A stretch of 29,626 nucleotides of DNA. It comes from SIG440 sp045645485 (lineage in GTDB: Bacteria > Bacillota > Clostridia > Monoglobales > Monoglobaceae). The notes below the pieces were generated by a model. The model saw only the letters and a program-made list of their open reading frames with translations, was not told the DNA's origin and searched no databases. Positions 6,926-15,142 of this stretch are shown here, in pieces (the first letter of the stretch is position 1; the number at the start of each line of letters is the position of its first letter). Where the stretch lies: positions 1 to 29,626 of the forward strand of contig JAZRIX010000054.1 in NCBI GenBank assembly GCA_045645485.1, read 5' to 3'. The translations under genes and the position numbers were made by a program.

Positions 6926-7417
6926 TTAATTGTTTTTGAGTTCCAGGTCTGTTATATAACCGTAGCCTGCGGCAAGTCTGCTTTTTGCGGCTACGGTGTT
7001 GCCAACCTTGAGAACAATACTGTCTGCCATTATGTCTGAAGCTGTTTCGGTTACCTCTGATGTAAGAGTCAGGGTTACATCAAAAAAAAGCGGGTCCTCC
7101 ACAATGACGATGTCCTGGGTATTGTGGTTTATAATATGACGGCTTGAAGGCTTTACCTTAACATCAACAATTTCAGCATCAAAGCGTTCTTTTTCGCCAA
7201 TTGACAACACTTCGCCGTTTTCCAGAGCTTTTTGGAATTCATCCGCAACAAACTTCTGAACCTTTGCAAGCTCAATATCGTATTGAGCTATTGCAGTTTT
7301 TGGTTCGGCGGGTTCTGCAGTTTTTGGTTTCAGAACAAGGAATGCCGCCGCTGCCAATGCTACAACAATTACAGCAATCAAAAATCCGTCCATCAGATTA
7401 AATTTTGTTTTTTTCAT
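6926..7417 (-). CDS. DUF4330-like membrane-anchored protein (copy 2)
   Basis: A 163-aa protein beginning MKKTKFNLMDGFLIAVIV, with a single N-terminal membrane helix (about residues 11-28), an A/P-rich linker (AEPAEPK), then an extracytoplasmic beta-rich domain ending AAGYGYITDLEL. The NLMDG.LIAVIVVAL start followed by an FDVTLTLTSEV strand parallels the preceding DUF4330 protein, so I treat them as paralogues. The start at 7417 has GGAGGT 7 nt upstream and lies inside the last 20 bp of the glycosyltransferase gene, which implies translational coupling. Function unknown; a paired accessory role with copy 1 is inference. Confidence 0.72.
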   Translation of the reverse strand: MKKTKFNLMDGFLIAVIVVALAAAAFLVLKPKTAEPAEPKTAIAQYDIELAKVQKFVADEFQKALENGEVLSIGEKERFDAEIVDVKVKPSSRHIINHNTQDIVIVEDPLFFDVTLTLTSEVTETASDIMADSIVLKVGNTVAAKSRLAAGYGYITDLELKNN

Positions 7418-8528
7418 TTTTCTTACCTCCAAGGCTGAAATAAATATTATCAATATTCTCCGCATATTTTTGGGCGGTGAACATATTGTAAAAGGTTGTT
7501 TTGCTCTTTTGGGACATTGTGTCATAGAGCTGCGGCTCGGTAAAAAGCTTTATGAGCTTTTCGGCATATGCAGCAGAATCACCTACGGGAACCACAAAAC
7601 CCGTTTTGCTGTCAGAGATTACTTCGGGATTTCCCCCTGCCGCTGATACAACTGCCGGCTTTCCAAGACTCATTCCTTCAAGAAGAGCAAGACTGGCGGC
7701 TTCGGTGGTTGAACAGTTGGACTGTACGTCAATAATATTTACAAGAGGTGATACATCCTCAAGAAAACCAAGCATTGTTACGTAGTCTTCAAGGTTGTTT
7801 TCGGCAATTTGCTTTCGTATAGCCTGTTCCTCTTCACCCGTTCCTGCAATAAAGAAGCGGGCATTTATGCCCTTTTCCTTCAGAATGGAAGCGGCTTCGA
7901 TAAAGTATCGATGCCCTTTGATTTCCGTAAGACGGGCAATCAGTGCAGTGCATTTTGTGTCGGGAGACAATCCGTATTCATTGCGATATTTTTCAATCTG
8001 TTCGGGTGAGGCTTTTTTTACGGGTTCAACACCGTTGAGGATTATCTCGATTTTCTTTTCTGAAACGCCTGTTGCCGTAAGGTTGTCTTTTGCGGCCTTG
8101 GCAACGGCAATAATTTTGTGTGCTGTTATATTGTTGACCGTACCGCTGACAAGCTTTCCTATACCCTTTGTCAGCTTTGGTGACGGAGGATATACGGTAT
8201 GGCGTGTGTAAACTATTTTTGCACCGTAAAGTCTTGCCGCTATGCGGGCGGACATACTTGCGTGGGTATGAACTATATCCGGCTTAAAGGTTCTGAAAAC
8301 CCCAAGAAGTTTTTTTACCGCCTTAAGGTCAAGAGACTTGTCTGCCATTCCGTCAATTTCAATTACATTGAAGCCAAGCTCCTGAATTTTGGGCTTCAGC
8401 AGACTATCCTTCGGAAGCACTACGGAAATGTTCAGCCGTTCACGGTTGCAATACTTAAGATAAGTAAGAATACATTTCCCTGCACCGCCGATGTTGGTGT
8501 CTGAACACACCTGAAGAACATTAAGCAT
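7398..8528 (-). CDS. GT4-family glycosyltransferase
   Basis: A 376-aa GT-B retaining glycosyltransferase. The N-terminal domain opens MLNVLQVCSDTNIGGAGKC with the acceptor-side glycine loop and has a DIVHTHAS strand (typical glycosyl_transf_4). The C-terminal domain has ILNGVEPV, ALIARLTEIKGH, FIAGTGEEE and the E-x7-E nucleotide-sugar motif in TEAASLALLEGMSLGKP. The nucleotide sugar and acceptor cannot be read from sequence. The start at 8528 is chosen for GGAGG 9 nt upstream; it overlaps the preceding gene by 8 bp. It probably acts on the cytoplasmic face in building the lipid-linked glycan of this operon. Confidence 0.92.
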   Translation of the reverse strand: MLNVLQVCSDTNIGGAGKCILTYLKYCNRERLNISVVLPKDSLLKPKIQELGFNVIEIDGMADKSLDLKAVKKLLGVFRTFKPDIVHTHASMSARIAARLYGAKIVYTRHTVYPPSPKLTKGIGKLVSGTVNNITAHKIIAVAKAAKDNLTATGVSEKKIEIILNGVEPVKKASPEQIEKYRNEYGLSPDTKCTALIARLTEIKGHRYFIEAASILKEKGINARFFIAGTGEEEQAIRKQIAENNLEDYVTMLGFLEDVSPLVNIIDVQSNCSTTEAASLALLEGMSLGKPAVVSAAGGNPEVISDSKTGFVVPVGDSAAYAEKLIKLFTEPQLYDTMSQKSKTTFYNMFTAQKYAENIDNIYFSLGGKKNEKNKI

Positions 8529-10419
8529 TTTTGACTGCCTCCGTTCCGGTGCTTTCTGATTTTGCAATGCTGATAGCAGCAGAGCCTATTGCGATTACTG
8601 ACCAGAAAAGCATAAACACCTTATAATTATAGAAGCAGTTGTCGAACATTCCCTGAAGCAGGAACCCTGCGATTGCTGAGCTGATACCCACAATGGCAAT
8701 TGATACGGGATGAGCTTTTCCGTTTACAAGGAAGCCTGACGTCATCTTTTTGAAAAACAGGAAGACGAGGAGGAGGAAAACAGCGATTCCTACTATACCC
8801 GTTTCTGTTGTTATCAGCAGAAACAGGTTGTGGGGATGCTGGGCAACCACCATATTATATGAATAGAAGGGATAAACCTGAATAAAGGCTTCTGTTCCAA
8901 GACCTATGCCTGAAAGCCAGAAGTCTTTCAGCATCTGGATTGTTCCCATCCATATTGCCACACGGTATGACGTGGAGGAATCGGACATATCTCCGATGCT
9001 GGTAAAGCGGTTGATTATGCTTTGGGGAATAACAAAGGGCAGAACAGGAAGAGCAATAAGAGCCAGACCCCAGAGCTTGCCTGCCACAAAGGTAATAAAT
9101 ATAGAAGCCGCCGCCATAATTCCCAACCAACAGCCTCTTGAAAATGTGAGGATGAGGGCAAGACCCAGAATAAGGGCAAAGCCTGTATAAACAAGACGCG
9201 GCAAAGCTTTCTTTGCTGTCCAGATAAGCGTTATGCAAGCGGGGAGAACAAGAAGAATAAATTCTCCGAGAACATTTGGGTTTCCAAGAGTGGAATAGAT
9301 ACGCATTTTTATGTCAGAGAACATATTTGTGTCCATCCATGCCTGATCTACATTCCAGCCCAAGACGTACTGAAGTATTCCGTAAAGGCAGACAGCAACA
9401 CCTGAGAGGGTGAAAACTCTCAGCAGGTCAAAGAGCTGTTTTTTTGTCTTTAACGTATTGATAACAACAAAGTAGAAAATCATAAATGCAAAATACACTG
9501 CCCATATCTGAAGGCTTTTGAAGGGGGCAAAGGATGTGAGGGCACCCACAAGGTAAATGCCGAGCATCATAATTACCATCAGACCTATACCTTCAAAGTG
9601 TAATGTAAATTTTTTTGTGGTAAGAATTTTTACTGCAAGGGAGAGGAGACACAGAAGACAAAGTCCCACAACTGCCATTGTCGGAAGTATGGGGGCGAGA
9701 AAAATTGTTGAAAAAACTCCGAACTCCGCTTTGTAGAAAACAAGAAATACAAAAACCAGACCCGGCACAAGAGCAATGCCCAAAAGGGGAGAGATGAGGG
9801 CGGCAACAAAACCGCTGACGATTCCGAAAAATACCGCACAGAAAAGTCTGCTTGATCCTTCGCATTTGGTAATATAGAAGAAGTTGAAGGAAAGTGTGGT
9901 GTCAAGACATTTTTCTGTGAGCTTTATCAGCAGTGATTCTTTAAGCAGAGCGGTAACGTTGATGTTTGCAAAGTACATTGCTGCACCAAGCACAAGCAAA
10001 ACAGCACCTACAGTCAGATTTCCACCGAAGAAAAATGCAACAATTATATATGTGACTGATGCGGAAAAAATCAGAACACCCAAAAACCTAAGGTTCAGGG
10101 CAATACAATTGTGAAGAAGGTATTTGAAAAATCTGAGAAGACTGCTTTTTTCCTTCTGGACATTGAGTTGTTCTGCGTACTTCACCTGAATTTTTTCAAG
10201 CAAAAGGAAGGGAAGGAAACAAAGCTTTCCCCACAGACTGCTTTTTGCGGTATTTTCGGAAAAAAATGTTTTTCTGAAGAGATTGGTTATGCAGGAATTC
10301 TGCCATTGTGATGATATAAAGGCGTAAATACTGCACAGAAGCTTGTAAAGAAAACTGTTTTTTATGATGCTGTTCCATAAAAAGAGCCAGCCGGTCATAA
10401 AGTATCCGTTATTGTTCAT
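8521..10419 (-). CDS. O-antigen ligase/Wzy_C-family polytopic membrane protein
   Basis: A 632-aa protein with about a dozen membrane helices. The Wzy_C signatures are GNPNVLGEFILLVLPA, LTFSRGCWLGIMAA and, in the large outer loop near the C-terminal third, AQHPHNLFLLITTETGIVG with the His-Asn pair seen in WaaL/Wzy-type enzymes. Such proteins transfer or polymerise undecaprenyl-linked glycans outside the membrane. The N-terminal 120 residues, basic and with one or two helices, are longer than in most ligases. The start has AGGAGG 7 nt upstream and overlaps the end of murJ by 11 bp. Whether it polymerises, ligates to peptidoglycan or glycosylates a protein is not decidable here. Confidence 0.87.
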   Translation of the reverse strand: MNNNGYFMTGWLFLWNSIIKNSFLYKLLCSIYAFISSQWQNSCITNLFRKTFFSENTAKSSLWGKLCFLPFLLLEKIQVKYAEQLNVQKEKSSLLRFFKYLLHNCIALNLRFLGVLIFSASVTYIIVAFFFGGNLTVGAVLLVLGAAMYFANINVTALLKESLLIKLTEKCLDTTLSFNFFYITKCEGSSRLFCAVFFGIVSGFVAALISPLLGIALVPGLVFVFLVFYKAEFGVFSTIFLAPILPTMAVVGLCLLCLLSLAVKILTTKKFTLHFEGIGLMVIMMLGIYLVGALTSFAPFKSLQIWAVYFAFMIFYFVVINTLKTKKQLFDLLRVFTLSGVAVCLYGILQYVLGWNVDQAWMDTNMFSDIKMRIYSTLGNPNVLGEFILLVLPACITLIWTAKKALPRLVYTGFALILGLALILTFSRGCWLGIMAAASIFITFVAGKLWGLALIALPVLPFVIPQSIINRFTSIGDMSDSSTSYRVAIWMGTIQMLKDFWLSGIGLGTEAFIQVYPFYSYNMVVAQHPHNLFLLITTETGIVGIAVFLLLVFLFFKKMTSGFLVNGKAHPVSIAIVGISSAIAGFLLQGMFDNCFYNYKVFMLFWSVIAIGSAAISIAKSESTGTEAVKNA

Positions 10420-11977
10420 TTCCGAACCTCCTGATTTGTTTGTATTGGTCGATTCTGAGAATAAAGCCTGCTACGGCATACACAAGCAGCGCCGCCAGAC
10501 CTGCCGCAACCGCAACAAGGAAGGTCTGAACCGTGCCTGTTGCAAGAAAGCTGAGGCTGTTATATGAAAACCATGCTGCAAAGCCGCAAAGAATTGCAAC
10601 AACAATAATTTTCAGAATATTGAGTACAAAGGCAAATGTAATAACCCCGTGCTTGCGGTGGTTTATGGCAAACAGCAGCACCGGTGCCATAGACAGAGAG
10701 CTTGCGGCATTTGCCAGGGCAAGTCCGCCGATTCCCATACGCAGCGGAACCACAAAGATGAATGCTGAGGCAAAGTTTACCGCTATGCCGAAGAGTGATG
10801 TAAGCATTGGGGTTTTTCCGTCACCCACTGCATAAAAGCTTTTGTTAAGGGTTTCGCATACTGCATAGCCTATCATTCCAAAGGAATAGAAAAACAAGGC
10901 GGATGCCGTAACAATGGTGTCATCATATGTGAATTCACCGTGCTGGAAAACTACTTTTATTATAGGCTCGCAAAGTGCCACAAACATTGCGGAAATGTAT
11001 GCTATGACAAAAATTGCCCAACCCAGAGAGATTTGTGTTGTTTCTGCAAAGCCTTTGTCGTTTTCACCTGCACTGAGCCTTGAAAGCTTGGGGAAAATAA
11101 AGTTTGTGATGGCATATGCAAAAACGCCTACCATTATAATATAAATCTTGTTTGCAAGGTTCAATGCTGTTACCGCTCCGTCACCCATTGACGAGCTGAA
11201 CGCCATATTGATTACGGTGCAAAGGGGCTGAACCCATGAGCTTATGAGAACAGGAATTGCAAGCTTTACTGCGTCGCGGATGCCTTCGTCTCTGAGGTTC
11301 AGCTTTGGACGGTATCTGTAGCCTTTTTTGAAAAGGGGAATGACCTGCACAAAGAGCTGAGATGCCCAAGCTGCGAGCATTGAAATAATGACACCCGTAA
11401 GACCGAATTTGTTGCCCGCAAAAATAAGATAAAGTATCATTATCAGGTTTGACACAACGCTGATGATTGCGGGAATGTTGAATTCTCCGAAGGATTGAAG
11501 AATGCCCACCGAGGTATATGCCGCTGCCGTAAATATAATTGACGGAAAAAGAATTCTCAGAAGTCTTGCGGTTTCTGTAACCTTTGCGGCATCGTAGCCC
11601 GGAACCATCAGGTGTACAATCTGTTCGGCAAAAATCATTCCGACAAGTGCCGAGATTGTAGCAAAACCCACCACAATTGTCATAAAGTTATTGGCAAATT
11701 CCATTGCTCTTTCTCTTGATTCGCGTTCCAGATATCTGTTGAATACGGGAACAAAGGTTGAGAGAATGGCAACCCCCAGAGTCATATCAAAAAAAAGAAG
11801 GGGTATCTGCGTTGCGGTGCCCAATACATCAGATGCATAGCTTCTGCCGTAAACCCCTGCGATAAGATTTTCGCGGAGAAGTCCCAGAAGCTTGGCACAA
11901 AATGTAATTATTGCCATAAACCCGATTGTCCGTACTGCTTTTGCTGAAGAGGAGCCTTTCAAATAATCACGTCCCAA
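10409..11977 (-). CDS. murJ: MurJ/MviN-type lipid II flippase (MOP superfamily)
   Basis: A 522-aa protein with about 14 membrane helices, the MurJ length and topology. Family features include the N-terminal AKLLGLLRENLIAGVYG with the conserved arginine, LGVAILSTFVPVFNRY, and the central VQPLCTVINMAFSS and YAITNFIFPKLSRL segments. It should flip lipid II, or a related undecaprenyl-linked sugar, across the membrane. It is first in the operon; in this setting, beside a ligase and a GT4 enzyme, it may serve a secondary glycan instead of peptidoglycan. The start is TTG at 11977 with only a weak AAAGA ribosome site and no better in-frame start nearby. The promoter is at 12086-12114. Confidence 0.93.
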   Translation of the reverse strand: MGRDYLKGSSSAKAVRTIGFMAIITFCAKLLGLLRENLIAGVYGRSYASDVLGTATQIPLLFFDMTLGVAILSTFVPVFNRYLERESRERAMEFANNFMTIVVGFATISALVGMIFAEQIVHLMVPGYDAAKVTETARLLRILFPSIIFTAAAYTSVGILQSFGEFNIPAIISVVSNLIMILYLIFAGNKFGLTGVIISMLAAWASQLFVQVIPLFKKGYRYRPKLNLRDEGIRDAVKLAIPVLISSWVQPLCTVINMAFSSSMGDGAVTALNLANKIYIIMVGVFAYAITNFIFPKLSRLSAGENDKGFAETTQISLGWAIFVIAYISAMFVALCEPIIKVVFQHGEFTYDDTIVTASALFFYSFGMIGYAVCETLNKSFYAVGDGKTPMLTSLFGIAVNFASAFIFVVPLRMGIGGLALANAASSLSMAPVLLFAINHRKHGVITFAFVLNILKIIVVAILCGFAAWFSYNSLSFLATGTVQTFLVAVAAGLAALLVYAVAGFILRIDQYKQIRRFGNEQ

Positions 11978-12085
11978 ATCTTTGATATATCTGTAAATAT
12001 GTATCCGTTGTTACAGTAGTTTGCTTTAATTTTGTCTGGTGTTTTTGTACACATTACACAAAACAATAATTATCCATTCTAAGTC

Positions 12086-12114
12086 AGTATAACATATTTG
12101 TTTTGAAAAGTAAA
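12086..12114 (-). promoter_or_regulatory. Sigma-A promoter for the murJ operon
   Basis: On the minus strand TTTACT (12109-12114), a 17-bp spacer and TATACT (12086-12091). The predicted leader is about 100 nt. Its -35 box lies 5 bp from the -35 box of the divergent apbE promoter. Confidence 0.72.
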
Positions 12115-12119
12115 GACAA

Positions 12120-12148
12120 TTGACGTTATTTTATCTTTATGGTAAAAT
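12120..12148 (+). promoter_or_regulatory. Sigma-A promoter for apbE
   Basis: TTGACG (12120-12125), 17-bp spacer, TAAAAT (12143-12148), with TGG directly before the -10 (extended -10 TGn). Initiation is predicted near 12155, about 30 nt before the chosen start. Confidence 0.85.
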
Positions 12149-12184
12149 AATAATACAAAAATATTTTGAATGGAAAAGAAAAGT

Positions 12185-13138
12185 ATGAAAAAGTTGAAAT
12201 GGATTTTTGGGATAGTGCTTATTGTTACGGTTTTTGCGGGACTTTTTGTCAGAAACTTCAATAAAGACGGTGTTTTTGAACGTACAGAGTTTTTGTTTGA
12301 CACAAGCTGTACTGTTTCTGCATACGGCGAAAATGCTCAAGCGGCTGTTGATGCGGTGTTTGAGAGACTTGGTGAGATTCACAAAAAAACCGACTTCTTT
12401 TCGGAGTCTTCGGAGGTTTTTTCTCTGAATTCGGCAAAGGCTGACGAAAAGGTGAGTATCAGTGATGATTTGGCGAAGATTTTTGAAGTTGCTATGGAAG
12501 TTCAAAAGGCATCAGGGGGTAGCTTTGACCCCACTGTTGCGGCGGTGGTCGAGCTGTGGAATTTCTCGGGTGAGGGAAGAATACCTGAAGAAGCTGAGAT
12601 TGCTGAAAAGCTGTCCTGGGTTGGCGGTGAGCTTTTGTCCTTTGAGGGGAAGAATACCGTGAAAAAATCCGCTGATGGTGTAAAGGCAGATTTAGGCGGT
12701 GCGGCAAAGGGTTATGCAGGCGATGAAGCAATAAGAATACTGAAGGAATATAATGTTTCGGGAGCGGTTGTTGATCTGGGCGGAAATATTACCTGTATGG
12801 GCGAAAACCCGAAAACAGAAAATAAAAAATGGAGAATAGGTCTTCAAAAACCGTTTTCGCCTACGGGAGAGATTGACGGAGTGGTGGAACTCAGCGAAGG
12901 AGCGGTTGTAACAAGCGGTACATATCAAAGATACTTTGAAAAGGACGGGAAAAAATATCATCACATAATTGACCCGAAGACAGGATATCCGTCAAAAAGT
13001 CCGTTCAGCAGTGTTACGGTGGTTGCAAAAAACGGACTGACGGCGGACTGCCTGGCTACTGCTTGCTTTGTTCTGGGAGAGGAAAAAGGCCGTGAGCTTG
13101 CAGAACGCTATGGGGCTGAAATTTATTTTACAGATTGA
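12185..13138 (+). CDS. apbE: FAD:protein FMN transferase (ApbE)
   Basis: A 317-aa ApbE: attaches FMN from FAD covalently to a threonine of flavoprotein subunits outside the membrane, using Mg2+. Residues 5-21 are an N-terminal membrane anchor with no lipobox cysteine, so it is helix-anchored and not a lipoprotein. Motifs are FDPTVAAVVELWNF (115-128), KADLGGAAKGYAGD (167-180), VVDLGGNI (195-202), SGTYQRYF, HHIIDPKTGYPS and the Mg-binding TADCLATACF. ATG 12185 is chosen over 12170, which has no ribosome site. No substrate protein (RnfG, NqrC or an FMN-binding domain) is encoded in the window. It has its own promoter and is followed by the COG2426-PAP2 pair. Confidence 0.94.
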   Translation: MKKLKWIFGIVLIVTVFAGLFVRNFNKDGVFERTEFLFDTSCTVSAYGENAQAAVDAVFERLGEIHKKTDFFSESSEVFSLNSAKADEKVSISDDLAKIFEVAMEVQKASGGSFDPTVAAVVELWNFSGEGRIPEEAEIAEKLSWVGGELLSFEGKNTVKKSADGVKADLGGAAKGYAGDEAIRILKEYNVSGAVVDLGGNITCMGENPKTENKKWRIGLQKPFSPTGEIDGVVELSEGAVVTSGTYQRYFEKDGKKYHHIIDPKTGYPSKSPFSSVTVVAKNGLTADCLATACFVLGEEKGRELAERYGAEIYFTD

Positions 13139-13163
13139 CTTTTTTATATAATTACTATATAAT
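13135..13163 (+). promoter_or_regulatory. Sigma-A promoter overlapping the apbE stop codon
   Basis: TTGACT (13135-13140), 17-bp spacer, TATAAT (13158-13163). The apbE TGA stop (13136-13138) is inside the -35 box. It should drive the COG2426 and PAP2 genes independently of apbE. Confidence 0.85.
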
Positions 13164-13208
13164 AAATGCTATAAATGTTCAAATATAGAAATACGGAGAA
13201 AGAGTAAA

Positions 13209-13682
13209 ATGGGTTTTTTGGATACAGTTTTTGGGAAAGTTTTAGCGGTGTTTTTTACATCTATGGTTCCTGTACTGGAGCTGAGAGGTGCTATTATATA
13301 CGGACAGGGTGTAGGTCTTGACTGGTGGATTGTTCTTATGGTTTCTGTTGTGGGGAATATGATACCGGTGCCCTTTATTATTCTGTTTATTAGAAAAATA
13401 TTCGAAATTATGAGAAAATGGTCTTCAAAGCTGGACAAGCTGGTTTTATATTTTGAAAACAAGGCAGAAAAGCACAGAACTACTGTTGAAAAATCAAAAT
13501 TCTGGGGTCTTCTGATCCTTGTGGCAATTCCTCTTCCCGGAACAGGTGCGTGGACAGGTGCACTGGTTGCGGCAATGATGGGAATGAGACTGAAGGATGC
13601 AATACCTGCAATCTTTCTTGGTGTTGTGGCTGCGGGAATTGTGGTTACTCTTGCGGCGGCAGGCTTTATTTCCTTTATCTGA
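13209..13682 (+). CDS. COG2426 small multidrug export-like membrane protein
   Basis: A 157-aa protein with four to five membrane segments. The family signatures are SMVPVLELRGAIIYG (18-32) and ILVAIPLPGTGAWTGALVAAMMGM around residues 102-125; the latter re-entrant P-G-T-G-A-W-T-G motif is characteristic of COG2426/Sm_multidrug_ex and recalls DedA-type proteins. The middle is a charged cytoplasmic loop. The export annotation is inherited from the family name and weakly supported; a lipid-related role would fit the PAP2 gene that follows after 35 nt. GGAGAAAGAG precedes the ATG. Confidence 0.85.
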   Translation: MGFLDTVFGKVLAVFFTSMVPVLELRGAIIYGQGVGLDWWIVLMVSVVGNMIPVPFIILFIRKIFEIMRKWSSKLDKLVLYFENKAEKHRTTVEKSKFWGLLILVAIPLPGTGAWTGALVAAMMGMRLKDAIPAIFLGVVAAGIVVTLAAAGFISFI

Positions 13683-13717
13683 TGACTTTTGTAATACGTG
13701 CTTGACGAGGTGAATTT

Positions 13718-14263
13718 ATGGTTTTTGGAACAGAAGTGTTTGAATTCAGAATCCTTGAGGTTTTGCATGAATGGCTCAGCTGTGACTTTATGGATGCCGT
13801 TATGGTAGGAGTTTCTTCTTTGGGGAATGGCGGTGCTATATGGATTGTGGCGGCAATCATAATGATGAGCATAAGAAAATACAGAAAGTGCGGTTACGTA
13901 TTTGTGGCGGCGTTGCTGATTGGTCTTGTTTTTGGTGTGTTGATTATGAAGAATCTGGTGGCACGACCCAGACCCTGCGAGTTGTTTGAAGGTTTTGAAA
14001 TGTTGGTGTCAAAGCCCTTGGATAATTCCTTTCCGTCAGGTCATACGCTGGCATCCTTTATTTCTGCATTTATACTTCTTGAGGTAAATAAAAAAATAGG
14101 ACTTGCGGCAACAGTGGTTGCTGTGCTTATGGCGGTTTCCCGAATGTATCTTTTTGTGCATTTCCCCACAGACATAATGGGAGGAATTGTTCTTGCTCTT
14201 GTGATTTATTTGTTTGTGAGAAAATACCTCCAAATGGATGAAACTGCTGAAAGCAATGAATAA
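13718..14263 (+). CDS. PAP2-family membrane phosphatase
   Basis: A 181-aa membrane protein with the three-part acid-phosphatase signature: K-x6-R-P at Lys78/Arg85/Pro86 (KNLVARPRP), PSGH at 106-109 and S-R-x5-H-x3-D at Ser141 to Asp152 (SRMYLFVHFPTD). All catalytic residues are present. It should dephosphorylate an isoprenoid or lipid phosphate on the outer face of the membrane, undecaprenyl pyrophosphate being the usual candidate (the BcrC type); a second, unrelated undecaprenyl pyrophosphatase, UppP, is at 22990-23811. Phosphatidylglycerol phosphate is an alternative substrate. GAGGTG lies about 7 nt before the ATG. Confidence 0.92.
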   Translation: MVFGTEVFEFRILEVLHEWLSCDFMDAVMVGVSSLGNGGAIWIVAAIIMMSIRKYRKCGYVFVAALLIGLVFGVLIMKNLVARPRPCELFEGFEMLVSKPLDNSFPSGHTLASFISAFILLEVNKKIGLAATVVAVLMAVSRMYLFVHFPTDIMGGIVLALVIYLFVRKYLQMDETAESNE

Positions 14264-14270
14264 AAAAGAG

Positions 14271-14309
14271 AGCCCTCGATTGTCTTTTGCAACAATCGGG
14301 GGCTTTTTG
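14271..14309. terminator. Shared bidirectional terminator
   Basis: AGCCCTCGATTGT / ACAATCGGGGGCT form a 13-bp stem with one G-T pair and an 8-nt loop. TTTTTG follows on the plus side, and the minus side has a matching TTTTTT. It lies between the convergent PAP2 and deacetylase genes and can serve both. Confidence 0.93.
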
Positions 14310-14314
14310 TATAA

Positions 14315-15142
14315 CTATACAACAAGGTCTGTTGAAACTGATACAGGAGCGGTGTCTTTTTGCGGAGCTGCCTGAGACTGATTTTTTGGAATCTGCATTC
14401 CTGACGGGTCAACTGAAAAATCTTTCTTGTAGATCAGCTCGGATACGGGTACTATTTTGTAGCCATCATTCTGCAGTTTCTGAAGAATCATCGGAAGTGC
14501 TTCGGGTGTGTGGAGCGCTGCATTGTGGAAAAGGACAATGCTCCCGGGTTTTACCTTTGTTGTTACACGGTGACAGATCTCCTCTGCCGACAAGTCCTTC
14601 CAGTCAAGGCTGTCCACATCCCATTGTATTGTGAAATGACCCGTTTCACGCATTGCCTGTACTACCTCATTGTTATAATCTCCGTAGGGGGCACGGAAGA
14701 GTGTTGGAGTCACACCTGTTATGGCTTTGATTTTTTCGTCGCATTTTGTGACTTCTTCCTTCATTTTTTCTTTGGATATTTGTGTCATATGAGGATGTGT
14801 GTCCGAGTGATTCATTATTTCGTGACCTGCATCTGAAAGCTGCTTTACGGATTCGGGGTATTTGTCAACCCAACCGCCTACCACAAAAAAGGTTGTTTTT
14901 ACGTTATATTGAGAGAGAATATCTATTAACTGCTGTGTGTCTTCGTTGCCCCAGGCGGCATCAAAGGAAAGAGCAACCGTTTTTTCGGTTTCAGGTTTTT
15001 CTACACAGTAAATAGGAAGGTCCCGTTTTGTTCCCGATACGGTAACAGCAGTATTTTTGCCTATGTAAATCAGTGACAGCGCAAGTATTGCGGTGAGGAC
15101 AAAAAGAATACCTGTTCTTTTTGTAATAACAAAAATTTTCAT
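14315..15142 (-). CDS. NodB-type polysaccharide deacetylase, PdaB-like
   Basis: A 275-aa membrane-anchored CE4 protein (helix about residues 10-28, then NodB domain about 52-245). Motif 1 is SFDAAWGNEDT with Asp61; the second Asp of the usual TFDD is Ala62, as in PdaB/YlxY-like proteins, which read FDxxWG. Motif 2 is HSDTH (His112, His116), motif 3 RAPYG (150-154), motif 5 LFHN (204-207). The altered metal aspartate makes deacetylase activity uncertain. The PdaB-like group acts in spore cortex or envelope formation in Bacillus. The tail after residue 245 is S/Q/P-rich and disordered. ATG 15142 is preferred, with AAAGGA 9 nt upstream; a TTG at 15151 is too close to it. No clear sigma-A promoter is seen upstream. 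Confidence 0.88.
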   Translation of the reverse strand: MKIFVITKRTGILFVLTAILALSLIYIGKNTAVTVSGTKRDLPIYCVEKPETEKTVALSFDAAWGNEDTQQLIDILSQYNVKTTFFVVGGWVDKYPESVKQLSDAGHEIMNHSDTHPHMTQISKEKMKEEVTKCDEKIKAITGVTPTLFRAPYGDYNNEVVQAMRETGHFTIQWDVDSLDWKDLSAEEICHRVTTKVKPGSIVLFHNAALHTPEALPMILQKLQNDGYKIVPVSELIYKKDFSVDPSGMQIPKNQSQAAPQKDTAPVSVSTDLVV

